Part shown: one piece after another, positions 23,734 to 29,971 of the stretch
Position numbering within the stretch: position 1 is the first letter of the stretch
How the letters are laid out: every line of letters starts with the position of its first letter
Assembly: GCA_040902535.1 (NCBI GenBank)
Contig: JBBDXD010000017.1
Coordinates: 15,182 to 49,047, forward strand
From: Dehalococcoidia bacterium
GTDB taxonomy: Bacteria > Chloroflexota > Dehalococcoidia > DSTF01 > JACRBR01
Direction of reading: 5' to 3'
Length of the DNA: 33,866 nt
Notes under the pieces: model-generated
Seen by the model: the letters and a program-made list of their open reading frames with translations, nothing else
Told to the model about the DNA's origin: nothing
Databases searched by the model: none
Made by a program: the position numbers and the translations under genes

Positions 23734-23856
23734 CGCCGATCGTACGGACGCAACTCTGATGGCGCCAGGCGCCATCCGCCGATCGTAGGGACGCACCTCT
23801 TACGGCGTCCCAAGCGTCATAACGCCGATCGTAGGGACGTAGCTTTAGCTGCGTCC
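23734..23856. repeat. Three tandem GTAG-headed REP-like palindromes
   Basis: Copies begin CGCCGATCGTA at 23734, 23777 and 23823, spaced 43 and 46 bases. The third copy is the best preserved: GTAG followed by GGACGTAGCT-TT-AGCTGCGTCC, a 10-base-pair stem with one G-T pair. The second keeps only the outer six pairs (GGACGC/GCGTCC). The first is GTAC-headed and runs into a second palindrome, GATGGCGC-CAG-GCGCCATC. A 5' GTAG head and imperfect hairpin is the form of REP elements mobilised by RAYT transposases. A fourth, degenerate copy is at 28291-28320. Confidence 0.7.
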
Positions 23857-23911
23857 GAGGTGCGCCAGCGCCCGATTTTCGAAGCTATCGCTTCTCAAAT
23901 CACCTCCATCG

Positions 23912-23941
23912 AGTATAGGTGCCGCCCCAAAGCACGGGCAA
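23912..23941 (-). promoter_or_regulatory. Promoter candidate upstream of the polyferredoxin
   Basis: On minus, TTGCCC (23936-23941) and TATACT (23912-23917) are 18 bases apart. The -10 matches five of six consensus bases. The transcript would run through the REP triplet before reaching the ferredoxin start, giving a structured leader of about 250 bases. Confidence 0.4.
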
Positions 23942-23987
23942 GACGCCGAATCTGATGCCCCCGAATTTTGGGCATGCAAGCCTGCCG

Positions 23988-24443
23988 TCAGCCCGGCCGC
24001 CCGCCACGTTCCTCCCGTTCGACAATCCGGTACACCACCGTCCCCTGCGCCAACAACTTCCCCGCGCCGTTCGTCACACGCACGTCCGAGTAGATGATCT
24101 CCTTGCCGCGCTTCAGCACGCGCCCCTCCGCGAAGATATCCTCGCCGATCGCGCCGGCCAGGTAGTTGACGTTGATCCCCACCGTCGAGCCGAAGTACTT
24201 CGGCGTCGCGATCTCCGCCGTCGTCCACGCCGCCATCGCGCCCGTCGTATCGATCAGCGACGAGATCGCGCCGCCGTGCAGCGCCTTCGCCGCCGTGCTG
24301 TTTTCGTCCTGGTAATGCATCTTGAGCCGCGCCCAGCCCTCGCCCGCGTCGACGAATTCCATGCCCAGGTGCTTCATGAACGGAGTCAGCGCGATCACCT
24401 TCGACATGCGCTCGTTGTTCGCGTTGGCGGCGTCCGTCGTCAC
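23988..24443 (-). CDS. PaaI-type hotdog thioesterase
   Basis: The 151-residue single-hotdog protein has the PaaI signature ALHGGAISSLIDTTGAMAAW (about 53-72), with the conserved HGG and the Asp in SLID, followed by the TVGINVNYL strand. It should hydrolyse acyl- or aryl-CoA thioesters. GTG at 24443 has GGAGG seven bases upstream, which decides the start over an ATG at 24407 and the open frame to 24461. It is the last gene of a minus-strand set with the LLM oxidoreductase and ADH, separated from the former by an AGATGG array. A role in trimming CoA intermediates of a catabolic pathway fits the neighbours but is inference. Confidence 0.88.
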   Translation of the reverse strand: MTTDAANANNERMSKVIALTPFMKHLGMEFVDAGEGWARLKMHYQDENSTAAKALHGGAISSLIDTTGAMAAWTTAEIATPKYFGSTVGINVNYLAGAIGEDIFAEGRVLKRGKEIIYSDVRVTNGAGKLLAQGTVVYRIVEREERGGRPG

Positions 24444-24484
24444 GATCGTCCCTCCGTGCACGTGCGAGGATCGAGCAACATCAA

Positions 24485-24520
24485 ACCCATCTGTTCCATC
24501 TGTTCCATCTGCGGATAACC
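24485..24520. repeat. AGATGG short tandem array
   Basis: Read on minus, GGTTATCC head then CGCAGATGGAA-CAGATGGAA-CAGATGGG with period 9. It sits between the LLM stop codon and the PaaI-type thioesterase start, inside an apparent operon. Confidence 0.75.
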
Positions 24521-24542
24521 CCCGTGCGCCCGTGCCCGCTGC

Positions 24543-25631
24543 TCACGTCGCGGCCGCCGACGCGCTGAACTGCGGTATCACGTGCTCGCCGAACCGTCGC
24601 AGCGACTCCATGATCGCGTCGTGCGACGTGCCGCCCGCCTGCACGAGCACGATCAGCTGGTCGATGCCCTGCGCCGCGTAGTGCCGCGCGATCTGCGCGC
24701 ATTTCTCCGGTCCGCCGATGCACAGCACCCCGTCGTCCGCCATCCGCGCGATGTCGACGTCCTGCCCCGCGCCCTGCTCGAACTGCTCCCCGTACCAGCG
24801 ATACGATTCCGATCCCGATTGCGCCCACAACGCGTAGAGCTGGTTCGTCGCGCGCACGTACCACTCCGCGCCCGGCCCGCCCGTCTCCAACGCGTCGCGG
24901 TCGTCGCGGCCGCAGTGCATGAGCGTGAAGCCGGCGAACCGGTCATTGACGAACGCACCCACAGGCTCGCACTTCGCGATGCCTTCATGGTACCTGTCGA
25001 TCTTCTCGTTCAGCGCCACCGGATCCGTATAGCTGAAGTGCAGGAACCCCAGCCCGCGCTCCGCCGCGAGGAACGCCGACGATGGCTGCGTGCCCGCCAT
25101 CCACATCGGCGGGTGCGGCTGCTGCAGCGGCTTCGGCTGCACGTTGCGCGGCGGGATCTTCATCAACGGCGAGTCCCACGAGAACTCGTCCTGCGTCCAC
25201 ATCTTCGGGATCATCCGCACCGCTTCGTCCCACTCGTCGCGCGATCGCTCCGGGTCGACGCCGAACGCCTGCATTTCGTACGCCGTCGCCGAGCGCCCCG
25301 TGCCGAATTCGAGCCGCCCGCTGCTCACGATGTCCAGCGTCGCAGCGCGCTCTGCCGCGCGGATCGGATGGTTGTATCCGAACGGCAGCAAGCACACCCC
25401 CTGCCCGATCCTGATCCGCGACGTGTGCTGGCTCACCGCCGCCAGAAACACCTCAGGCGCCGACGACAGCGAAAACTCCCCCAGAAAGTGATGCTCGACG
25501 CACCACACGCAGTCGAATCCCACCTCCTCCGCCAGCTTGATCTGTTCGAGCGCCTCGGCGAACACGCCCTGCTGCCCGCGCTCGCCCCACGGTTGTGTCT
25601 TCTCGATCTCGTACAACAGTCCGAACTTCAT
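24543..25631 (-). CDS. LLM-class flavin-dependent oxidoreductase
   Basis: The 362-residue product belongs to the bacterial luciferase-like TIM-barrel family. It has an N-terminal KFGLLYEIE strand, CVWCVEHHFLGEFSLSSAP (about 41-59) with the EHH motif typical of FMN-dependent members, RIRIGQGVCLLPFGYNHPIR (about 72-91) and the LDIVSSGRLEFGTGRS phosphate-binding region. It probably uses reduced FMN to monooxygenate an organic substrate, but F420 use or another reaction cannot be excluded. ATG is preceded by GGAG nine bases upstream. It lies 20 bases after the Zn-ADH stop, so the two are very likely cotranscribed. Confidence 0.92.
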   Translation of the reverse strand: MKFGLLYEIEKTQPWGERGQQGVFAEALEQIKLAEEVGFDCVWCVEHHFLGEFSLSSAPEVFLAAVSQHTSRIRIGQGVCLLPFGYNHPIRAAERAATLDIVSSGRLEFGTGRSATAYEMQAFGVDPERSRDEWDEAVRMIPKMWTQDEFSWDSPLMKIPPRNVQPKPLQQPHPPMWMAGTQPSSAFLAAERGLGFLHFSYTDPVALNEKIDRYHEGIAKCEPVGAFVNDRFAGFTLMHCGRDDRDALETGGPGAEWYVRATNQLYALWAQSGSESYRWYGEQFEQGAGQDVDIARMADDGVLCIGGPEKCAQIARHYAAQGIDQLIVLVQAGGTSHDAIMESLRRFGEHVIPQFSASAAAT

Positions 25632-25651
25632 CGATCAGTTCTCCGATCCGT

Positions 25652-26746
25652 TCACGGGATCAACGCGACGTGGATCGCCTGCTCGCCCGCCACCGTCCCC
25701 GCGAGCAGCGCGAGTCCATGCTCCGCCTCCGCCAGCGGCAACGTGTGCGTGTGCATCCGTTCGAGCGGGTACTTCCCCGACTCGATCAGTCGCGCCGCCG
25801 CCTCGTACGCCGGCCAGTCGACGCCGAACGCGCCCTGCAACGTCAGCTCTTTCCCGACGATCTTGTCGCTGATGAAGTTCGGCACTGGAGTCGGCCCCTT
25901 CGTCCCGCCAAGCACCACGCGCCCGCCCCGCCGCGCCAGGTCGATCGCCTGCGTCACCGCTTCGACAGCGTACGCCGTCACGTCGACGACAACGTCAGCC
26001 ATTCCGCCCCCCGTGATCTCGCGCACGCGCGCCACGACGTTCTCGCGCTCGACATCGATCGCATGGTGCGCGCCGAACTCGCGCGCCAGCTCGAGTTTAC
26101 GCTCGTCGCGCGACAACCCCGTGACGATGATGCAGCCCGCCCCCGCCTCGCGTGCGGCGATAACGCACGCCAACCCCCGCTGCCCCGGCCCCAGCACCAC
26201 GATCGTCTCGCCGACGCGCAGCCGCGGCATGTCGACGGCCCAGCGAAAGCCCGCCCCGAGCGGGTTGAACAGCACCGCGATTTCCGGCGCGAGGTCTTGT
26301 GACATGCGATGCACCAGCGAGTGAGGATCGAGGTACATGTACTGGGCGTACCCGCCCCACAGAGACGGCGGCACCGCGACCGGCTTGTACCCGTACGCCG
26401 ACATCGCCCCGGTGCCCCGGCACAGGCGATACCGCCCCTGCACGCACTCCAGGCAATAGCCGCACGGCAGCAGCGTCTCCACCGCCACGCGATCCCCCCG
26501 CTTCACGCGCCAGCGCCGGCTCGCCTCGTCGCCGATCTCTTCGATGATGCCTACTGGCTCGTGCCCCGGGATCACCGGCATCGGCACCGGCAGCGCGCCC
26601 TCGAACTGCTCGTAGTCGCTGCCGCAGATGCCGCACGCCTCGACGCGCAGCAACGCGTCCTCCGCGCCGATCGCCGGCAACGGAAACTCCGCCACCCGCA
26701 GATCGCGCGGCGCGTACTGCACCATCGCCCGTGCTGTCGCTGTCAT
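25652..26746 (-). CDS. Zinc-binding medium-chain dehydrogenase
   Basis: The 364-residue enzyme has catalytic zinc motifs ACGICGSDY (about 35-43) and GHEPVG (about 60-65), a structural zinc Cys cluster in CGYCLECVQGRYRLC (about 91-105) and a Rossmann loop GPGQRGLACVIAA (about 177-189). Substrate unknown; family members act on alcohols, polyols and threonine. The ATG at 26746 has GAGG just upstream; the frame to 26788 adds only basic residues. It heads the minus-strand set ADH-LLM-PaaI and diverges from the SnoaL-like/LLM pair across 152 bases. Confidence 0.92.
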   Translation of the reverse strand: MTATARAMVQYAPRDLRVAEFPLPAIGAEDALLRVEACGICGSDYEQFEGALPVPMPVIPGHEPVGIIEEIGDEASRRWRVKRGDRVAVETLLPCGYCLECVQGRYRLCRGTGAMSAYGYKPVAVPPSLWGGYAQYMYLDPHSLVHRMSQDLAPEIAVLFNPLGAGFRWAVDMPRLRVGETIVVLGPGQRGLACVIAAREAGAGCIIVTGLSRDERKLELAREFGAHHAIDVERENVVARVREITGGGMADVVVDVTAYAVEAVTQAIDLARRGGRVVLGGTKGPTPVPNFISDKIVGKELTLQGAFGVDWPAYEAAARLIESGKYPLERMHTHTLPLAEAEHGLALLAGTVAGEQAIHVALIP

Positions 26747-26840
26747 GCACTCCTCAGTTCGCTGCGACCGAACCCATCGGCGCCGCACGTCCGCTATACA
26801 GCCTGATGCCCATTCCGTCTAGCCGTGCCTGCCATCGGGC

Positions 26841-26869
26841 TGTGCCATACGCCGCAACCGGCGTACGAT
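26841..26869 (+). promoter_or_regulatory. Weak promoter candidate for the SnoaL-like/LLM pair
   Basis: TACGAT (26864-26869) is a fair -10; TGTGCC (26841-26846), 17 bases upstream, is a poor -35. The box lies 30 bases before the start codon. A nearly identical ACCGGCGTAC-AT string occurs near 20850, so it may be a recurring element in this genome. Confidence 0.3.
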
Positions 26870-26898
26870 GCCGTGCGGACGAAGCGAAGGAGTCAACC

Positions 26899-27267
26899 AT
26901 GGCATCCGTCCCCGAAACCGTCGCCGCCTACATCGCCGCGTGGAGTGAGACGGACGACGCCAAACGCCGGGCCCTCATCGAACAAGCGTGGGCCGAAGAC
27001 GGCCTCTACGTCGATCCCGCCGCCGAAGGCCGCGGCCGCGATGCCCTCGCGCAGATCATCGCCGGCTTCCACGCCCAGGCGCCCGGCGGCCGCATCGACG
27101 TCGCGAGCGGCATCGATCAACACCACAACCAGGTGCGTTTCGCATGGAACTTCGTGCAGGCCGATGGTAAGACGGCCATCGAAGGCATCGATGTCGGCGA
27201 GCTCGCCGAGGACGGACGGCTCGCGCGGATCGTTGGCTTCTGGGGCGCCCCGCCGGCGAAGGCGTAA
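26899..27267 (+). CDS. SnoaL/NTF2-like protein
   Basis: The 122-residue protein has the NTF2-like cone fold pattern: two N-terminal helices (VAAYIAAWSETDDAKRRALI), LYVDPAAEGRGRDALAQII with the usual Asp, and two C-terminal strands ending IVGFWGAPP. Family members are small isomerases, cyclases or binding proteins; the reaction is not readable here. ATG with AAGGAG eight bases upstream. Its stop lies eight bases before the following LLM gene, so they form an operon and may act on related substrates. The open frame back to 26731 is not needed. Confidence 0.85.
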   Translation: MASVPETVAAYIAAWSETDDAKRRALIEQAWAEDGLYVDPAAEGRGRDALAQIIAGFHAQAPGGRIDVASGIDQHHNQVRFAWNFVQADGKTAIEGIDVGELAEDGRLARIVGFWGAPPAKA

Positions 27268-27275
27268 TACACGTC

Positions 27276-28295
27276 ATGCGACGCTCGGTCGTGCTGATTC
27301 AGGACAGCGTCGCCGACCTCGTCGAAGAGGCGCGCCTCGCCGAAGAAGCAGGCTTCGATGCCGTCTGGCTCACGGACTTCTACAACCGCGACGCCTTCGT
27401 CCGCATGGCCATGGTCGGACAGGCCACGTCGCGCATCAGCGTCGCGAGCGGCATCGCGTACGCGTTCGCGCGATCGCCCGTGATGACCGCCGCCGCGGCC
27501 GCCGACCTCGACGAGATCACCGGCGGCCGCATCATCCTCGGTCTCGGCACCGGCACGAAACGCATGCAGGAATCGTGGTATGGCCTGACGTTCGAGTCGC
27601 CCGCGCCCAAAGCCGCCGAAGTCGTGCGCCTCCTCCGGACGCTCTGGTCGGCGCAGGGCAACCGCCCGCTCAAGTTCGATGGCCGCTTCTACAACATCGC
27701 CATCGATCTTTTCGGACGACCGGGCCGCGTCCGCGACCGCATCCCCGTCTACCTCGCCGGCGTCAACCGCATCATGGTGCGCACCGCCGGCGAAGTCGCC
27801 GACGGCCTCGTCGGCCATCCACTGTACTCGCGCCGCTATCTCGCCGAAACCGTGCGGCCCGCGATCGCCGAAGGCCTCCGCCGTTCCGATCGCGACGCGT
27901 CGACGTTCGACGTCGCTGGCTACGTGATCACGTCGGTCGCCGAAGATGAAGCGATGGCGCGCGACGAAGCGCGCCGCCAGATCGCGTTCTATGCGACCGC
28001 GCTCACCTACAAGGGGATCATGGATCTGCACGGCTGGGAGGCGCAGGGGCAGACGATCCGCGATGCATTCAAGAAGTTCGACGTGGCCGCGATGACCGGC
28101 GCCGTCTCCGACGACATGGTGGACGCCATCGCCGTCACCGGCACGCCCGGCTCATGCCGCGCGCAACTCGCCCGCTACGAAGGCCTTCTCGACCACGCGC
28201 TCCTCTACCCGCCGACCTTCGGCACAAAACCCGACCGCGTCCGCGAAAACTACGGCCTCATCCGTGAAACCTTCGGCGCCACGTCCAGGTCGTAG
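27276..28295 (+). CDS. LLM-class oxidoreductase (F420- or FMN-dependent), second copy
   Basis: The 339-residue luciferase-like protein has an N-terminal strand/helix RRSVVLIQDSVADLVEEARLAEEAGFDAVW, a central ITGGRIILGLGTGTKRMQ phosphate-binding region (about 85-102) and a C-terminal segment AVTGTPGSCRAQLARY typical of the 5,10-methylene-H4MPT-reductase-like branch. That branch often uses F420, but no F420-synthesis gene is seen here. It differs clearly from the LLM protein at 24543 and is not a recent duplicate. Its TAG stop codon lies inside a GTAG-headed REP-like element. Confidence 0.9.
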   Translation: MRRSVVLIQDSVADLVEEARLAEEAGFDAVWLTDFYNRDAFVRMAMVGQATSRISVASGIAYAFARSPVMTAAAAADLDEITGGRIILGLGTGTKRMQESWYGLTFESPAPKAAEVVRLLRTLWSAQGNRPLKFDGRFYNIAIDLFGRPGRVRDRIPVYLAGVNRIMVRTAGEVADGLVGHPLYSRRYLAETVRPAIAEGLRRSDRDASTFDVAGYVITSVAEDEAMARDEARRQIAFYATALTYKGIMDLHGWEAQGQTIRDAFKKFDVAAMTGAVSDDMVDAIAVTGTPGSCRAQLARYEGLLDHALLYPPTFGTKPDRVRENYGLIRETFGATSRS

Positions 28296-28320
28296 GGACG
28301 AACCTCCAGTAACGCCATCC
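28291..28320. repeat. Degenerate GTAG-headed REP-like element overlapping a stop codon
   Basis: CGTAGGGACGAACCT followed by CCAGTAACGCCATCC resembles the 23734-23856 copies but the arms no longer pair well. The TAG of the GTAG head is the stop codon of the LLM gene (28293-28295). Confidence 0.55.
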
Positions 28321-28336
28321 AGAGGATGCATCTCGA

Positions 28337-28711
28337 ATGAAGCAGTTCAACGGCCGCGTAAAACGCGTCTTGGTTTACGGCTTGGACGACTGGATCGGTC
28401 TATGGGTGTTTCTTGAGGAGGCTGAGAAATCCACCCCTCTCCCCGCGGACATCCGCGAGCACGTTCTGGACGACATACAGCTTTTGATGTCTTGCGGACT
28501 CATCGAAGTCGGTGACGTGGAAAGTCGCGGATTCATACCATGGAATGAATCAATTCAGCAGGCGCGTCAGGAAATTCTTCGACGGTGGCACCAACTGGGG
28601 AGGGATCCGGCTGAAGGCGACGTGGCCTCATTCAAGCTGACCTCGCGAGGAAAACTCATCGCTCAAGCCCTGCTTGAAAGCGGTGAGGACCTCGGGTTCA
28701 TCGAAGAATAG
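28337..28711 (+). CDS. Conserved-looking hypothetical protein, 124 residues
   Basis: I cannot name this family. The protein is soluble and mostly helical: a DDWIGLWVFLEEAEK helix (about 17-31), a DIQLLMSCGLIEVGDV segment (about 46-61) resembling a winged-helix turn, WNESIQQARQEILRRWHQLG (about 69-88) and an LTSRGKLIAQALLE C-terminal helix. The pattern of a 'gain/lose function at level two' regulator is not provable. Small actinobacterial hypotheticals with GD...GFxPW and a W-x-x-LGRDP segment look similar to me. It has lower GC and freer codon use than neighbours, suggesting transfer. ATG with GAGGAT upstream supports the start. Confidence 0.7.
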   Translation: MKQFNGRVKRVLVYGLDDWIGLWVFLEEAEKSTPLPADIREHVLDDIQLLMSCGLIEVGDVESRGFIPWNESIQQARQEILRRWHQLGRDPAEGDVASFKLTSRGKLIAQALLESGEDLGFIEE

Positions 28712-28832
28712 GCCAACCATTTTCGCCGGGAGTGCGCCGCCCGTTTGCCACTCCGCTGGCGCGATGGGCGCATCCTTCTCGCGTCGCGCGCGGGAGTCGG
28801 TCAGCACTATTCGGTGAAGGACTGTATTTGGC

Positions 28833-28849
28833 GTCTGTTGTCTGTTGTC
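28833..28849. repeat. Short heptamer repeat GTCTGTT x2.4
   Basis: GTCTGTT-GTCTGTT-GTC lies just before the pyrK stop codon side. On minus it reads GACAACA-GACAACA-GAC, close to the CAACTGA unit at 5553. The surrounding gap 28712-28853 holds no gene. Confidence 0.6.
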
Positions 28850-28853
28850 GCCG

Positions 28854-29669
28854 TCAGTACACGTCCCGCACATCAAATCGCGGCCCGTCCTTGCACACGA
28901 GCTTCATTGCGCGGCCACCGCGCCGCCGCACTTCGACGGCGCAGCCGTAGCAGATGCCCGTGCCGCAGCCCATGCGCTCCTCGAGCAGCACCTGTACCGG
29001 GCGCCGTACGCGCGACTTGCGTGCCACATCGGCCATCGACCGGAACATCGGCGTCGGTCCGCAGGCGAACGCCTGGTCGCACCACTCCAGCAACTCGCCG
29101 AAGGCCTCGGTCGCCAGGCCCTTGCGCCCCGCCGAACCGTCATCGGTCGTCACGACGACCTCCACTTCACGCGGCAACAGCCGCGACGGAAACACATGCT
29201 CGGCAGAACGGCCGCCGATCACCATCGTCACGCTCTTGCCCGCCGCGACCGCGTCCTCCGCGAGCCACACCAGCGGCGCGACCCCGATGCCGCCCGCGAC
29301 GAGCAGCACGTTATGCGCCGCTCGATCGATCTCGTAGCCGACCCCGAGCGGCCCCCAGCAGTACACGCGTTCACCGGGCTTGCGACGCGCCAGCCACGCC
29401 GTGCCCCGCCCCACCACGTCGTACAGGATCGACCACTCGACTCCATCCGCCGCCTGCCGCACGCGGTGATAACTCATCGGCCGCGGCAGCAACGGATCGT
29501 CGGCGCGCCCCAAACCGCCGTCGGCGTACGCCGCATCGTCTGAGCAGCGCAGCATCAAGAACTGACCCGCGTACGCGCCGTGCGCCAGCTCCGGCGCGCG
29601 AAACCACGTGATGTACGTCTCGCCGTACAACCGCTCGTTCGACACAACCTCTGCGTAACCAATGTTCAA
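28854..29669 (-). CDS. pyrK: Dihydroorotate dehydrogenase electron transfer subunit (PyrK)
   Basis: The 271-residue flavo-iron-sulfur protein has the FAD-binding RPMSYHRV motif (about 63-70), the NAD-binding GGIGVAPLVWLAE segment (about 125-137) and a C-terminal [2Fe-2S] site with C235, C240, C243 and C259 in the order CX4CX2CX15C. PyrK couples NAD+ to the PyrD1B dihydroorotate dehydrogenase in pyrimidine synthesis. The partner pyrD is not in the window, but carB, another pyrimidine gene, lies 302 bases upstream on the same strand. The TTG start at 29669 has no clear ribosome site, so the start is uncertain by a few codons. Some PyrK-like proteins serve other enzymes. Confidence 0.88.
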   Translation of the reverse strand: MNIGYAEVVSNERLYGETYITWFRAPELAHGAYAGQFLMLRCSDDAAYADGGLGRADDPLLPRPMSYHRVRQAADGVEWSILYDVVGRGTAWLARRKPGERVYCWGPLGVGYEIDRAAHNVLLVAGGIGVAPLVWLAEDAVAAGKSVTMVIGGRSAEHVFPSRLLPREVEVVVTTDDGSAGRKGLATEAFGELLEWCDQAFACGPTPMFRSMADVARKSRVRRPVQVLLEERMGCGTGICYGCAVEVRRRGGRAMKLVCKDGPRFDVRDVY

Positions 29670-29971
29670 CGCACTACCACAACACGAGCGCGGGCTTTCA
29701 GCCCGCGCGCATCACCCGCACAACCATCAATCATGCCGCACCACCACCATCCGCGCACCCCTCGAGCGCCCCTCTCCGCTAGACGGAGAGGGGCCGGGGG
29801 TGAGGTTCTCACGCCCGCCAATCACAAACCAGCGTCCCACTCCACCTGAGCGCGGGCTCTCAGCCTGCGCCAATCACCCGCACAACCATCAATCATGCCG
29901 CACCACCACCATCGCGCACCCCTCGAGCGCCCCTCTCCGCTAGACGGAGAGGGGCCGGGGGTGAGGTCCCC
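29670..29971. repeat. 302-base gap with a 162-base tandem duplication
   Basis: Two units begin at 29686 and 29848. Each starts with a GCGCGGGCT hairpin (perfect at 29688-29708, with one mismatch at 29850-29870). A block shared with few changes follows, ending in a CCCCTCTCCG-CTAGA-CGGAGAGGGG hairpin (about 29774-29798 and 29932-29956). The second unit is shorter and runs to the carB stop codon. No gene is supported. The structures may act as transcription boundaries between carB and pyrK. Confidence 0.8.

Larger units (their letters stand above)
23655..23987. other. 333-base intergenic region with REP triplet and promoter
   Basis: No gene is supported. The region holds three same-orientation GTAG-headed palindromes (listed separately) and a minus-strand promoter candidate at 23912-23941. 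It also holds two small hairpins: GAAGC-GATA-GCTTC near 23880-23894, and ATGCCC/GGGCAT near 23954-23975. A 17-codon frame starting TTG after GGAGGTG near 23898 is too short to call. Confidence 0.5.

Noticed and set aside
24582-26324. 580-codon plus-strand open frame
   Set aside because: It is antisense to the LLM and Zn-ADH genes, its translation is Arg/His-rich without any motif, and the minus-strand genes have clear active-site motifs.
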